A DNA stretch of 64,000 nt from Paraburkholderia bannensis NBRC 103871 (GTDB lineage: Bacteria > Pseudomonadota > Gammaproteobacteria > Burkholderiales > Burkholderiaceae), in the NCBI RefSeq assembly GCF_000685015.1, contig NZ_BAYA01000008.1, positions 42,368 through 106,367 on the forward strand. Reading direction: 5' to 3'. This document shows, one piece after another, positions 25,390 to 34,066 of the stretch. The position numbers were made by a program, and so were the translations under genes. Under the pieces are notes generated by a model. The model made no database searches and was not told the DNA's origin. It saw nothing but the letters and a program-made list of their open reading frames with translations. Each line of letters opens with the position of its first letter. The stretch's first letter is position 1.

Positions 25390-25953
25390 TTAGATCTTGC
25401 CGACGAGGTCGAGCGACGGCTTGAGCGTTTCTGCGCCCGGCGTCCACTTGGCGGGGCAAACTTCACCCGGGTGCGATGCGACGTACTGAGCTGCCTGAAC
25501 CTTGCGCAGCAGTTCCTTCGCGTCACGGCCGATGCCGTTGTCGTGGATTTCGCACAGCTTGATCTCGCCTTCCGGGTTGATCACGAACGTGCCGCGCAGT
25601 GCCAGGCCTTCTTCTTCGATCATGACGTCGAAGTTACGCGTGATTGCGCCCGTCGGGTCGCCAACCAGCGGGTACTGGATCTTGGCGATCGTGTCCGACG
25701 TGTCGTGCCATGCCTTGTGCGTGAAGTGCGTGTCGGTCGACACACCGTAGATCTCAACGCCCAGCTTCTGGAATTCTGCGTACTGGTCAGCCAGGTCGCC
25801 GAGTTCGGTCGGGCACACGAACGTGAAGTCAGCCGGGTAGAACACGACGACCGACCACTTGCCCTTCAGGTTTTCTTCAGAGACCGGAACGAACTTACCG
25901 TTGTGGTATGCGGTTGCCTGGAACGGCTTGACTTGCGTGTTGATGAGAGACAT
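25390..25953 (-). CDS. ahpC: Alkyl hydroperoxide reductase subunit C (typical 2-Cys peroxiredoxin)
   Basis: 187 aa, the standard length. The peroxidatic cysteine is C47 in [13 protein letters not shown] and the resolving cysteine is C166 in [10 protein letters not shown]. It reduces hydrogen peroxide, organic peroxides and peroxynitrite and is recycled by AhpF. The ATG at 25951-25953 has GAGGAAAC upstream and gives the conserved N-terminus [10 protein letters not shown]. It is the first gene of the ahpC-ahpF pair. Confidence 0.97.
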   Translation of the reverse strand: MSLINTQVKPFQATAYHNGKFVPVSEENLKGKWSVVVFYPADFTFVCPTELGDLADQYAEFQKLGVEIYGVSTDTHFTHKAWHDTSDTIAKIQYPLVGDPTGAITRNFDVMIEEEGLALRGTFVINPEGEIKLCEIHDNGIGRDAKELLRKVQAAQYVASHPGEVCPAKWTPGAETLKPSLDLVGKI

Positions 25954-26388
25954 GCGTTGTTTCCTCGCTCTGGGTTGGGAAAAGGTATGGACGAAGGTTA
26001 CGGGAACTCCGCCCATTTGAAAAATTGGTTGCTTTGATCGCAGGAATAAACCGTGCCTATCGGGCCCCGTGAAAGCCCTTAATCGGCCTCAAAAGCCCGC
26101 CAGCAGGGGTTCCGCGCCCGCCACCACCCACTTCGGGCGGCCCGAACAACCCTCGGGGCGGTGAGCATACAACGAAACTGCGACATTGCACCTCACGCGC
26201 CAGCGCTTCGTGTTCCACTTTCTTGCGCCATCCAGGTGCATGCGCGCAGCTGGCCGCGGCATGCAACGGCTGTGATCGTGCGAGAGGCCGCGAGGTTCCA
26301 CGGGCCTGACGCTACATAAGTCCCGCCACAACCTCCAATTAGATGCAGGCGCAACCGCCATTCCTCAATGGCGCGCGGGCAGCCCGCG
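25954..26388. other. Intergenic region upstream of ahpC
   Basis: 435 bp without a gene. It must hold the ahpC promoter, but I could not recognise a clear OxyR site (ATAG/CTAT spacing). A small hairpin, CGCCATT/AATGGCG, lies near 26357-26374 after the stop of the LysR gene and might be its weak terminator. Confidence 0.45.
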
Positions 26389-27297
26389 TCAAAGCGCCCC
26401 GCCACGCGCCCTTGCCGCGCGCGCGGCCAGCCGCTCGCGCAGGAATTGCGTCAGCGCCCGGATCGTCACGGAAGCTTCACGATGCTGCGGATACAGCGCG
26501 TGCAGGGCGTTGGACGGCGGCATGAAGTCCTCCAGCACCTCGACCAGCAGTCCCGCATCGACCGATCCCGCAACGATGAAGTCCGGCAGGTAGCAGATGC
26601 CAAGGCCCGCGATAGCCGCGTCGCGGATCACCTCGCCATTGTTGGCGCGCAGGGGCCCATGCACCTCGAACGGCGTTCTGACCCCGTCGATCATGAATTC
26701 CCACGGCGCGCGCCCTTGTTGCCCGTACGGCAGGCAGGCGTGCTGGGCCAGATCGGCGGGCGTGTCGGGGGCACGCCGACGGCGACGATAGCCGGGACTG
26801 CAGCAGGCGATCATGCGCACGTCGATGAGCTTCTGCGCCACCAGCGTGGAATCGGCCAGCCGCCCGATGCGCAGCGCCATATCGAAACCTTCGCCGATCA
26901 CATCGACGGTGCGGTCGCTCAAGTCCATGTCGAAGCGCACGTCCGGATGCTCACGCAGGAATTCGGCGACGAGCGGCGACAGATGCGCCATCCCGAATGA
27001 CATCGGCGCGCTCACTTTCAGCAGGCCGTGCGGTTCCGAGCGGCGATCGGACATCGCGCGCTCCGCGTCGACCACGTCGCCGAGAATGCGTTTTGCGCGC
27101 TCATAGAAGTCGTGCCCCAAATCCGTCACGGCGAGCTTGCGCGTGTTACGGATCAACAGGCGCGCGCCCAGGTCGGCTTCGAGCGCGGCCACACGGCGGC
27201 TGACGAACTGTTTCGAGAGCCGCAGCCGGTGTGCTGCCGCCGTGAAATTGCCCGCATCAACGGTGTTGACGAAGATCCGCATGTCGTCGAGTTGCAT
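26389..27297 (-). CDS. LysR-family transcriptional regulator divergent from pirin
   Basis: 302 aa from the ATG at 27295-27297 (MQLDDMRIFVNTVDAGNFTAAAHRLRLSKQFVSRRVAALEADLGARLLIRNTR). A GTG four codons upstream is an alternative start. The effector domain (about 90-290) contains the CrgA-type pattern PHGLLKVSAPMSFGMAHL and GFDMALRIGRLADSTLVAQKL. Divergence from the pirin/DoxX genes with about 125 bp between suggests they are its targets. A CACT-AAAC-AGTG dyad at 27307-27318 overlaps its 5' end. Confidence 0.92.
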   Translation of the reverse strand: MQLDDMRIFVNTVDAGNFTAAAHRLRLSKQFVSRRVAALEADLGARLLIRNTRKLAVTDLGHDFYERAKRILGDVVDAERAMSDRRSEPHGLLKVSAPMSFGMAHLSPLVAEFLREHPDVRFDMDLSDRTVDVIGEGFDMALRIGRLADSTLVAQKLIDVRMIACCSPGYRRRRRAPDTPADLAQHACLPYGQQGRAPWEFMIDGVRTPFEVHGPLRANNGEVIRDAAIAGLGICYLPDFIVAGSVDAGLLVEVLEDFMPPSNALHALYPQHREASVTIRALTQFLRERLAARAARARGGAL

Positions 27298-27422
27298 TTT
27301 ATTGTCCACTAAACAGTGACGGTGAGTCGTATTTTACGGCCATCTAAGCCGATTTGGTTGACCTAAACTTCTCTCCATCGCAACTGACAACGAATTGCAA
27401 CCGATTCGACCGGAGAGAAAAA

Positions 27423-28148
27423 ATGATCGAACTTCGCAAGGCAGACCAACGCGGCCGCGGTGAACATGGCTGGCTCAGCTCGCGTCACACGTTTTCTTTC
27501 GCGAACTACTACGACCCGAAGCAAGTGGGTTTCTCCGACCTGCTCGTGATCAACGATGACCGTGTCGCCCCGGCGCGCGGCTTCGGCAAGCACCCGCACC
27601 GCGACATGGAAATCTTCTCGTACGTGCTGGAAGGCGCGCTGGAGCACAAGGATTCGATGGGCACCGGCTCGGTGATCGTCCCCGGCGACGTGCAGCTGAT
27701 GAGCGCCGGCACCGGCGTGGCGCACAGTGAGTTCAACCACTCGGCCGACGAGGGCGTGCACTTCCTGCAAATCTGGATTGCACCGAACGAGAAGGGTGCG
27801 CAACCGCGCTATCAGCAGAAGAACATCGCCGATGCAGACAAGCGCGGCAAGCTGCGCCTGATTCTCTCGCCGGACGGCGCCGATGAGTCGCTGGTGCTGC
27901 GCCAGGATGCGCGTGTCTACGCCGGCCGCTTCGACGGCGCGGAAAGCGCGAAGGTCGAGATTGGCGCAGACCGCTTCGCCTATGTTCATGTGGCGCGCGG
28001 CAGCGTGAAGCTGAACGGCGTGGAGCTGGGCGAAGGCGACGGCGCGCGTATCCGTTCGGAACGCGAATTGAGCTTCACGGACGGACACGATGCAGAAGTC
28101 CTGGTGTTCGATCTGCGTAATATCGAAGTGTCGGAGCTCTGGTCGTAA
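27423..28148 (+). CDS. Pirin-family protein (YhhW-like, possible quercetin 2,3-dioxygenase)
   Basis: 241 aa. The pirin N-terminal cupin has its iron ligands at H57, H59 (GKHPHRDME), H101 and E103 (GVAHSEFN). The C-terminal part is the quercetinase-type second cupin (RDARVYAGRFDG). YhhW proteins open the flavonol ring of quercetin in vitro, but their physiological role is unsettled. The ATG has CCGGAGAG upstream. It is divergent from the LysR gene and followed after 116 bp by a DoxX gene, a combination frequent in Burkholderiaceae. Confidence 0.92.
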   Translation: MIELRKADQRGRGEHGWLSSRHTFSFANYYDPKQVGFSDLLVINDDRVAPARGFGKHPHRDMEIFSYVLEGALEHKDSMGTGSVIVPGDVQLMSAGTGVAHSEFNHSADEGVHFLQIWIAPNEKGAQPRYQQKNIADADKRGKLRLILSPDGADESLVLRQDARVYAGRFDGAESAKVEIGADRFAYVHVARGSVKLNGVELGEGDGARIRSERELSFTDGHDAEVLVFDLRNIEVSELWS

Positions 28149-28264
28149 AGCCGACTTGCCGGGCGCTCGCCGCCCGGCAGACAAACGCTCTTACTGCTTC
28201 AACCACTTAAAACCGCAACGGTAGATCCTTATAAACATCTGCCGGCAAAATCTGGAGAAACACC

Positions 28265-28678
28265 ATGCGCTATAACCTCTTTGGCCAGAACAACGACGTC
28301 GTCCTGCTGATCTCGCGTGTCCTGCTGGCCGCCCTGTTCGTGCTGTTCGGCTGGTCGAAAATCACCGGCTTTTCCGGTACCGTCGATTACATGGCGCACG
28401 TGGGCACACCCGCCCCGATGATCTCGGCGATCATCGCCGTCGTGATGGAATTCGTGGTTGGCATCCTCATTGTCGTGGGCTTCTATACGCGTCCGCTCGC
28501 CGTGCTGCTTGCGCTTTATACGGTCGCTACCGCAATCATCGGCCATCACTTCTGGAACATGACCGGCGCTGACCAGATGGCGAACATGATTAACTTCTAC
28601 AAGAACGTCAGCATCGCGGGCGGCCTGCTTGCCCTCGCTGTGACGGGCCCGGGCAAGTTCTCGATCGACCGCAAGTAA
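28265..28678 (+). CDS. DoxX-family membrane protein
   Basis: 137 aa with four hydrophobic helices: VVLLISRVLLAALFVLFGWSKI, MISAIIAVVMEFVVGILIVVGF, AVLLALYTVATAIIGHHFW and the last near SIAGGLLALAVTG. The GWSKITGF and GHHFWNM motifs are typical of the YphA/DoxX group. Family members are linked to redox or quinone processes, but the biochemical role is unclear. A good TGGAG site lies before the ATG. A strong terminator follows about 36 bp after the stop. Confidence 0.92.
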   Translation: MRYNLFGQNNDVVLLISRVLLAALFVLFGWSKITGFSGTVDYMAHVGTPAPMISAIIAVVMEFVVGILIVVGFYTRPLAVLLALYTVATAIIGHHFWNMTGADQMANMINFYKNVSIAGGLLALAVTGPGKFSIDRK

Positions 28679-28713
28679 GCTGCTTTCGGCGCTCCCCCCG
28701 GAGCGCGACGGAC

Positions 28714-28749
28714 AAAGGCGCGATGACCGTAACGGTATCGCGCCTTTTC
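28714..28749 (+). terminator. Intrinsic terminator after the DoxX gene
   Basis: A long near-perfect hairpin (AAGGCGCGAT at 28715-28724 pairing with ATCGCGCCTT at 28737-28746) ends in TTTT. It closes the pirin-doxX unit and argues against a start of the aminotransferase gene upstream of here. Confidence 0.88.
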
Positions 28750-28857
28750 GCTTTTGTAGACTCAGCCGAATGGCCTATGCCATTTGTCCGAATTTACTTC
28801 GATGCAGGTGCATGCGACGATCGGTGCAGACCCAACCAGGCACTGGAGGAACCGTCC

Positions 28858-30219
28858 ATGCAAGACCGTCAAGGCGTGAACTGGGAGCGCGCGCAGCGCG
28901 TCCTCGCACGCGAACGCGACGCTTTTATCGCCGCGCGCCCGAAATCGCAGGCGCTTTCCGCGCAGGCCGCCCAGCATCTGTTGTTCGGCGTGCCGCTGCA
29001 CTGGATGAACGACTGGTCGACGCCGTTTTCGCTGTACGTGGACAGCGCGCGCGGCGCGGCCTTCAGCGACGTGGACGGACATCGCTACATCGACTTCTGT
29101 CTGGGTGACACAGGCGCGATGTTCGGTCATGCGCCGGCCGCCGTCGCGCAGGCGCTCGCACGCCAGGCGCAGCGCGGCTATACCACCATGCTGCCAGGCG
29201 AAGACGCGGTCGCCGTGGGCGCGGCGCTCGCGCAACGCTTCGGCCTGCCCTACTGGCAGTTCGCAATGACGGCAAGCGACGCCAACCGCTTCGCGCTGCG
29301 CTGGGCGCGCGCGGCCACCGGACGGCAGAAGATCGTCGTGTTCAATGGCTGCTATCACGGCACCGTGGACGACGTATTTGTCGACCTCATCGACGGCGAA
29401 GCCACGCAGCGTGCAAGCCTGCTCGGCCAGGTGTACGACCTGCTGCCGCATACGCGCGTGGTGGAGTTCAACGATCTCGCGGCGCTGGAAAACGCGCTCG
29501 CCGATGGCGAAGTCGCGTGCGTGCTGGCCGAGCCCGCCATGACCAACGTCGGCATGGTGCTGCCGGACGCGGGCTTCTGGCATGAAGCCCAGGCGCTCAT
29601 CAAGCGCTACGGCACGCTGCTGCTGATCGACGAGACGCACACCATCAGCAGCGGCCCGCGTGGCTATGCGCGTGCGCATGGCATCGAACCCGATCTCTTC
29701 GTGCTCGGCAAGCCGGTGGGCGGCGGCGTGCCCTGCGCTGTCTATGGCTTCACAGCGGAACTGGCGGCTCGCGCGCAGAAAGCGAAACTCGACGCACCGC
29801 CGGGGCATTCGGGCATTGGCACGACGCTCACGGCCAATGCGTTGTCGATGAGCGCGATGCGCGCGACGCTCGCCGAGGTCATGACCGACACCGCTTATGC
29901 GCATATGTTCGCGCTCTCCGAACGCCTCGCGAACGGCCTCACGGCCACGATCGCCCGCCACGCGTTGCCGTGGTGCGTGACGCGCGTAGGCGCGCGCAGC
30001 GAGTTCCAGTTTTGCGCCACGCCGCCGCGCAATGGCAGCGAAGCACGCGCCGCGATGGACGACGAACTCGAGCACATCATTCATCTGTATCTGCTCAATC
30101 GCGGCGTGCTCATCACGCCGTTCCACAACATGATGCTGGTGTGCCCCGAGACAAGCGAAGCGGACGTCGACCGCCTGCTTGAAGCATTCGATGACTGTCT
30201 CACGCAGCTGTGCGGCTAG
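28858..30219 (+). CDS. Class III PLP-dependent aminotransferase (glutamate-1-semialdehyde-mutase-like)
   Basis: 453 aa from the ATG at 28858 with TGGAGGA upstream. The fold type I landmarks are present: FCLGDTGAMFGHAPAAVAQAL, NGCYHGTVDDVFVDL (PLP phosphate/ring region), LLIDETHTISSGPRGYA (the Asp that contacts the pyridine nitrogen) and the Schiff-base lysine K285 in FVLGKPVGGGVPCAVYGF. The pattern is nearer to HemL-like aminomutases than to omega-transaminases, but it is not HemL itself. The substrate amine or amino acid is unknown. It is a single-gene unit between the doxX terminator and the FUSC gene. Confidence 0.9.
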   Translation: MQDRQGVNWERAQRVLARERDAFIAARPKSQALSAQAAQHLLFGVPLHWMNDWSTPFSLYVDSARGAAFSDVDGHRYIDFCLGDTGAMFGHAPAAVAQALARQAQRGYTTMLPGEDAVAVGAALAQRFGLPYWQFAMTASDANRFALRWARAATGRQKIVVFNGCYHGTVDDVFVDLIDGEATQRASLLGQVYDLLPHTRVVEFNDLAALENALADGEVACVLAEPAMTNVGMVLPDAGFWHEAQALIKRYGTLLLIDETHTISSGPRGYARAHGIEPDLFVLGKPVGGGVPCAVYGFTAELAARAQKAKLDAPPGHSGIGTTLTANALSMSAMRATLAEVMTDTAYAHMFALSERLANGLTATIARHALPWCVTRVGARSEFQFCATPPRNGSEARAAMDDELEHIIHLYLLNRGVLITPFHNMMLVCPETSEADVDRLLEAFDDCLTQLCG

Positions 30220-30384
30220 CCGTCGAGATCGGGGATTTGCATACGGCCTTGCTATGCTTGGCGGCCTGATGGTGCGTGTCGGATGCGATAGGCGCGATAC
30301 AAGCGCCGCGCCTTCGAATTCGACATTTCGCCATTTCGCTTTCACACCGGTTTTCTGGCCGCTTTTTCACGCAGCACAACAACG

Positions 30385-30942
30385 ATGCACGACCCGCAAG
30401 ACAACCTTTACGCTTACCTCTCATCGCTTCAACAAGCAGCGCTTGGCGCGCTCAAGCGCCTGCCGCTCAAGAGCCGCGCCGCGCAAGGCGCGCTGATGGC
30501 GTTGCGCGCCGTTTGCGGCGCGGGCCTCGCCTATACGATCGGCCGCGCGCTGCATACCGAACAAGCGTTCTGGGCCGCGATCACGGCCATCGCCGTCACG
30601 CAGCACGATTACGCCGACACGCTCTCGCAGTCGCGCGACCAGTTCATCGGTGCGATTGCAGGCGGCATTGTCGGCTTTGCGGCGGCAACGCTTGGCGCGG
30701 AGAACATCCCGGCGTATCTCGCCGCGGTGGCGGTGGTCATCGTCGCGTGCTGGTGTCTGCGCGTGAGCACCGCCGCGCGCCTGGGCGCCATCACAACCAC
30801 CATCGTGCTGCTCGTGCCCACGCACGGGCCGGTGTGGGACGTCGCGCTGTTTCGCGTGGCGGAAGTCGCCATCGGCATGGCCTGCGCGCTGCCGGTGTGC
30901 TGGGCGTTTTCGTTTGCGGAACGGCGATGGCTGCACGGCTGA
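30385..30942 (+). CDS. FUSC-family inner membrane protein
   Basis: 185 aa. After a 35-residue cytoplasmic start come about five hydrophobic helices, with VCGAGLAYTIGRALHTEQAFWAAITAIAVTQHDYADTLSQSRDQFIGAIAGGIVGFAAATL matching the fusaric acid resistance/aromatic acid exporter pattern (a HxxxFWAxxxxxxV first repeat, then QxxxRxxGxxxGxxxG). Only the membrane half is present, shorter than AaeB-type exporters; short versions are common. It may export aromatic or other weak acids, but no partner (membrane-fusion protein) lies next to it. Confidence 0.82.
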   Translation: MHDPQDNLYAYLSSLQQAALGALKRLPLKSRAAQGALMALRAVCGAGLAYTIGRALHTEQAFWAAITAIAVTQHDYADTLSQSRDQFIGAIAGGIVGFAAATLGAENIPAYLAAVAVVIVACWCLRVSTAARLGAITTTIVLLVPTHGPVWDVALFRVAEVAIGMACALPVCWAFSFAERRWLHG

Positions 30943-31281
30943 GCGCATAACAAAGCGCACCGCCCGGCGAGTGCCTTGCTTGTGTGCCTTGGTCGTGTGC
31001 CTGCTTATGTACCTGATCGCGCACGAATTTCGGCGCTCTCAACCCTCGCGAAATAATCCATCTCCCGTCGCTGCGCAATGTTCTGCGCAATCGCGGCGAT
31101 AATGGCGCACGCCATGCGGCAATGCCCGATCCGGGCGCACGCAAAGGCTTCGCCGGGTGCGGCGCGAGCGCGCGGGCGGCGTCGAAACGCCCCCTGCCGA
31201 CACGAAATCGTGCGACACTCCTCGGCCGCGCCAATCCTGGCGCACGAGACTCCACGACACGCTTTCGCGACGCCGCACGCC
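30943..31281. other. Intergenic region upstream of a small membrane gene
   Basis: 339 bp. I see no convincing gene, terminator or promoter; the sequence has GCGCAC-rich patches only. Confidence 0.4.
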
Positions 31282-31413
31282 ATGAATACGACTCCTCAAT
31301 CTGTCCCCGCCACGAACGCCGCTCCGCGCAAGACCATTTCGCTGCTGCAAATGCTCGCGCTGATCGCCTTCGGCGGCATCGCGGCTTCGCTGGTGCTCCG
31401 CCTGTTCGTCTAA
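31282..31413 (+). CDS. Putative small membrane protein (43 aa)
   Basis: A 43-residue frame with a polar N-terminus (MNTTPQSVPATNAAPRKTIS) and a single C-terminal hydrophobic helix (LLQMLALIAFGGIAASLVLRLFV). The layout (basic residues followed by a helix and a very short end) looks like a real tail-anchored small protein. There is no clear ribosome site. It ends 49 bp before the rubredoxin gene on the same strand. No family is recognised. Confidence 0.45.
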   Translation: MNTTPQSVPATNAAPRKTISLLQMLALIAFGGIAASLVLRLFV

Positions 31414-31462
31414 GCGACGAGCACCGCACCGCGAGGGACGCCTGAACCCGGTTTTTTCGCTT

Positions 31463-31888
31463 ATGTACAAGAAAGGCGTCGCCCTCGAAATCCAGTTCTC
31501 CCCCGAGCGTCTGAACGACGGCGCAGGCGATCCGTACTGGATCGACCTCACCGCCGACGAAGCCGCCGCGCTGCTCGACACCTTGCAGACAAAGCTCGCC
31601 GCTCGCGAAAGCACGTCGGCGCCGCTTGTGGTCGCGCTCGACACGCCGCGTGAAGCGCCTGCAGCGCAAGCGCCCGCCGAAGTCGCAGCAGGAGCCACCG
31701 CCGCCGCCGCCCAGGACACCGCTTTCAAGCAATGGGTCTGCGTGATCTGTGGCTGGGTCTACGACGAGGCAGCAGGCGCGCCCGACGACGGCCTCGCGCC
31801 CGGCACGCGCTGGGCCGACGTGCCCGAAGACTGGCGCTGCCCGCTGTGCGACGTGGGCAAGGAAGACTTCGCGCTGGTCGAGTTTTAA
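31463..31888 (+). CDS. Rubredoxin with a long N-terminal extension
   Basis: 141 aa. The C-terminal 53 residues form a complete rubredoxin: C93 and C96 (WVCVICGWVYDEAAG) and C126 and C129 (WRCPLCDVGKEDF) ligate one iron. Residues 1-45 (ALEIQFSPERLNDGAGDPYWIDLTADEAAALLDTLQTKL) look like a small folded module, followed by an Ala/Pro linker. Ordinary rubredoxins have about 55 residues. They carry single electrons to oxygenases, hydroxylases or oxidases. No partner gene is adjacent; the LuxR gene converges 24 bp downstream. No strong ribosome site precedes the ATG at 31463, so a later start cannot be excluded. Confidence 0.85.
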   Translation: MYKKGVALEIQFSPERLNDGAGDPYWIDLTADEAAALLDTLQTKLAARESTSAPLVVALDTPREAPAAQAPAEVAAGATAAAAQDTAFKQWVCVICGWVYDEAAGAPDDGLAPGTRWADVPEDWRCPLCDVGKEDFALVEF

Positions 31889-31912
31889 CCCGGACTGCAG
31901 CCTTAAAGCCGC

Positions 31913-32767
31913 TCAGCCGCCCTCGCGCGGCGCATGCGGCTCGTAGAACAGCGCAAAGAGTTCCGACTGCGAACTCACGCCAAGCTTCGCGTAAATGTGC
32001 TTTTTATGCGCCCGCACGGTCTCGAACGAGATTTCGAGCCGTTCGGCGATGGCGCGCGTCGAAAATCCCGAAAGACTCTGCCGCACCACTTCAATTTCGC
32101 GCGCCGTCAGCGGCGTGCGTCCGTTCTGCTGCGTGACCGCTTCGAAGCGGCCCGCGCTGTCCGCCTCGCGCAACGCGACCAGCGCGCTCGGCTCCACCGC
32201 TTCCGATTGCGGCACGTCCGCCACGACATCGTTCGCGATCAGCGGCTCATACGCGAGGCGCTGGCGCATCAGTGCAATCACCCACGGCGCGAACAGCGCG
32301 AACTGCGCAATATCCCGCTCCGTGTAATGGTGCTTTGCACCCAGCGAGAAAATCAGCGTGCGCTGCGCATCGAAGGGCACGTTGAACTGCACTTCGTCGC
32401 CGATGATGTTGCTCTTGAAGTAGCGCTGATAGTAGTCCGTCATGCGGAAGTTATCGGGCGCGACTTCGGCGAGCGTGACGAGCCCCGCGCGCGGTCTTTC
32501 GCATGCGTTGATATAGAACGGATCGAGCTGGTACATCCCCTCCAGATACGCGCGGAACAAGAGATCCACGGTGCCGTCGGGCATCGGCGACTCGGCGCAG
32601 ACGAGCGGTGCGCGATCGCGTATGAAGACGAGCGCGACCCAGTTGTCGAAGGCGGCGAAGCGCTCGATCACGCGCGTCGTGCGCGTCCAGAAATCGGGGC
32701 CGTCGAGGGCGTCGATCAGCGTCGCGATGTGATGATGGAACGCACGGTCCTGCCAGTCGTGTTCCAT
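31913..32767 (-). CDS. LuxR-family transcriptional regulator
   Basis: 284 aa from the ATG at 32765-32767, which has GGAGGA upstream. The C-terminal helix-turn-helix is LTAREIEVVRQSLSGFSTRAIAERLEISFETVRAHKKHIYAKLGVSSQSELFALF (about 215-272). The N-terminal 200 residues are not an autoinducer domain that I recognise; they contain YINACERPRAGLVTLAEVAPDNFRMTDYYQRYF, as in a group of LuxR regulators next to amino-acid or amine catabolic genes. It is divergent from the amidase gene, with a perfect dyad between, so it probably controls amidase and permease. Confidence 0.9.
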   Translation of the reverse strand: MEHDWQDRAFHHHIATLIDALDGPDFWTRTTRVIERFAAFDNWVALVFIRDRAPLVCAESPMPDGTVDLLFRAYLEGMYQLDPFYINACERPRAGLVTLAEVAPDNFRMTDYYQRYFKSNIIGDEVQFNVPFDAQRTLIFSLGAKHHYTERDIAQFALFAPWVIALMRQRLAYEPLIANDVVADVPQSEAVEPSALVALREADSAGRFEAVTQQNGRTPLTAREIEVVRQSLSGFSTRAIAERLEISFETVRAHKKHIYAKLGVSSQSELFALFYEPHAPREGG

Positions 32768-32779
32768 GGTTCCTCCGAT

Positions 32780-32800
32780 CAGGGTAACCCTGCTGGGTAA
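32780..32800. promoter_or_regulatory. Dyad CAGGGT-A-ACCCTG plus a GGGTAA repeat in the luxR-amidase gap
   Basis: A perfect 13-bp palindrome (32780-32792) lies 12 bp upstream of the LuxR start, and a further GGGTAA half-site follows at 32795-32800. It is in the right place to control luxR and the divergent amidase gene. Confidence 0.6.
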
Positions 32801-32923
32801 TTCCTGGACAAAAATAACGTGGTGATAATAGCCGCTCCAGACGCTCGCGCGGCCAATTAAATGGACAGCATCAAAGCAACACCGCCCGCGAGCCCGCAAG
32901 ACGGAAGTAAATTGGAGACAAGC

Positions 32924-33754
32924 ATGCAACTCGAACTCGCGCAGATTCCCCTCGTTGACGGCGCCGTCGCCCCGAACCTGGCACGCACCATCGACGCAAT
33001 CGGCCAGCGCCGCGCGGGCACCGACCTGATGGTCTTCCCCGAAGCCACCCTGACCGGGTTCCCCACGCGCGAGAACGTGCGCGATATCGCCGAGACGCTG
33101 TCCGGCCCGTCGCTTTCCGCCGTGCGTGACGCCGCGCGCGCCGCCAATGTCGCCGTCGCCGTGGGCCTCGCCGAACGTGACGGCGAACGCTTCTACAACA
33201 CCACGGTACTCATCGACGAGCGTGGCGACATCGCCCTGCGCTATCGCAAGACCCACCTGTGGGCCACGGACGTGGGCGTCTTCACGCCCGGCGACCGCTT
33301 CGAAGTCTGCGAATTCAAGGGCATGACCGTCGGCCTGCTGATCTGCTACGACATCGAGTTTCCCGAATCCGCGCGTGCGGTCGGCTCGCTCGGCGCGGAA
33401 ATGCTGGTCGTCACCAACGGCAACATGGATCCGTTCGGCCCGGTGCACCGCCGCGCGATCGTCGCGCGCGCGCAGGAGAACCAGATGTTCGCCGCGCTCG
33501 TGAACCGTATCGGCGACGGCGACGACAACCTGACGTTCCCCGGCGAATCCGCGCTCGTGAGCCCGTTTGGCGACGTGCTGGCCGAGCTGAAAAACGAAGA
33601 CGCCGTGCTGCCCGTGACCGTCGACCGCGCACTGCTCGCGCAAAGCCGCGAGCACTACAGCTATCTGCACGACGCGCGCATTGCGCTGAACCTCGTCGAC
33701 GAGAACGACGCGCAAGGCCGCCGCTCGCTCAATATCCGTCCGCGCGCGCGCTAA
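32924..33754 (+). CDS. Carbon-nitrogen hydrolase (nitrilase superfamily amidase, DavA-like)
   Basis: 276 aa from the ATG at 32924 (TTGGAG upstream). The catalytic triad is complete: E40 in VFPEATLTG, K109 in YRKTHLW and C141 in LLICYDIEFPE. The following GAEMLVVTNGNMDPFGPVHRRAIVARAQENQ and the C-terminal YSYLHDARIALNL resemble 5-aminopentanamidase (DavA) of lysine catabolism and related omega-amidases. It should hydrolyse a linear amide to acid and ammonia. The nearby LuxR regulator and the APC permease 312 bp downstream suggest uptake and use of an amine- or amino-acid-derived amide. Confidence 0.9.
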   Translation: MQLELAQIPLVDGAVAPNLARTIDAIGQRRAGTDLMVFPEATLTGFPTRENVRDIAETLSGPSLSAVRDAARAANVAVAVGLAERDGERFYNTTVLIDERGDIALRYRKTHLWATDVGVFTPGDRFEVCEFKGMTVGLLICYDIEFPESARAVGSLGAEMLVVTNGNMDPFGPVHRRAIVARAQENQMFAALVNRIGDGDDNLTFPGESALVSPFGDVLAELKNEDAVLPVTVDRALLAQSREHYSYLHDARIALNLVDENDAQGRRSLNIRPRAR

Positions 33755-34066
33755 ACCGCCCTACCCTGGATCGCCGGATCGACAGCACACGCTCTGCGCG
33801 AGTCGATCTGGTTCCCCGCAGTACTGTTTTGCCGATGGCCGCGCCCTTTTTGCGTCGAATAAAAGGCAAGCGTGGCTCGATCAAGCAGCATCCAGTGATT
33901 CGGACACCAAAACGAATCGCGAAGTCGAATTGAAATACCTGGCGCGCCACGCAGGGAGAAAGCGCGCCGCACGTTTGCCCCGGATTCGCAGGCCTTTGCC
34001 CCGCCCGGCATGGCCGCACGGGATCCGCGCAACCCACACCCGCAGCACTTTGGAGACACCTGCATC
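33755..34066. other. Intergenic region between amidase and permease
   Basis: 312 bp on the same strand as both genes. I see no hairpin terminator and no clear promoter; the two genes may be one transcript or separate. Confidence 0.4.

Noticed and set aside
25954..26388. OxyR binding site upstream of ahpC
   Set aside because: Single ATAG-like tetramers occur, but the four-part spacing of an OxyR site is not met.
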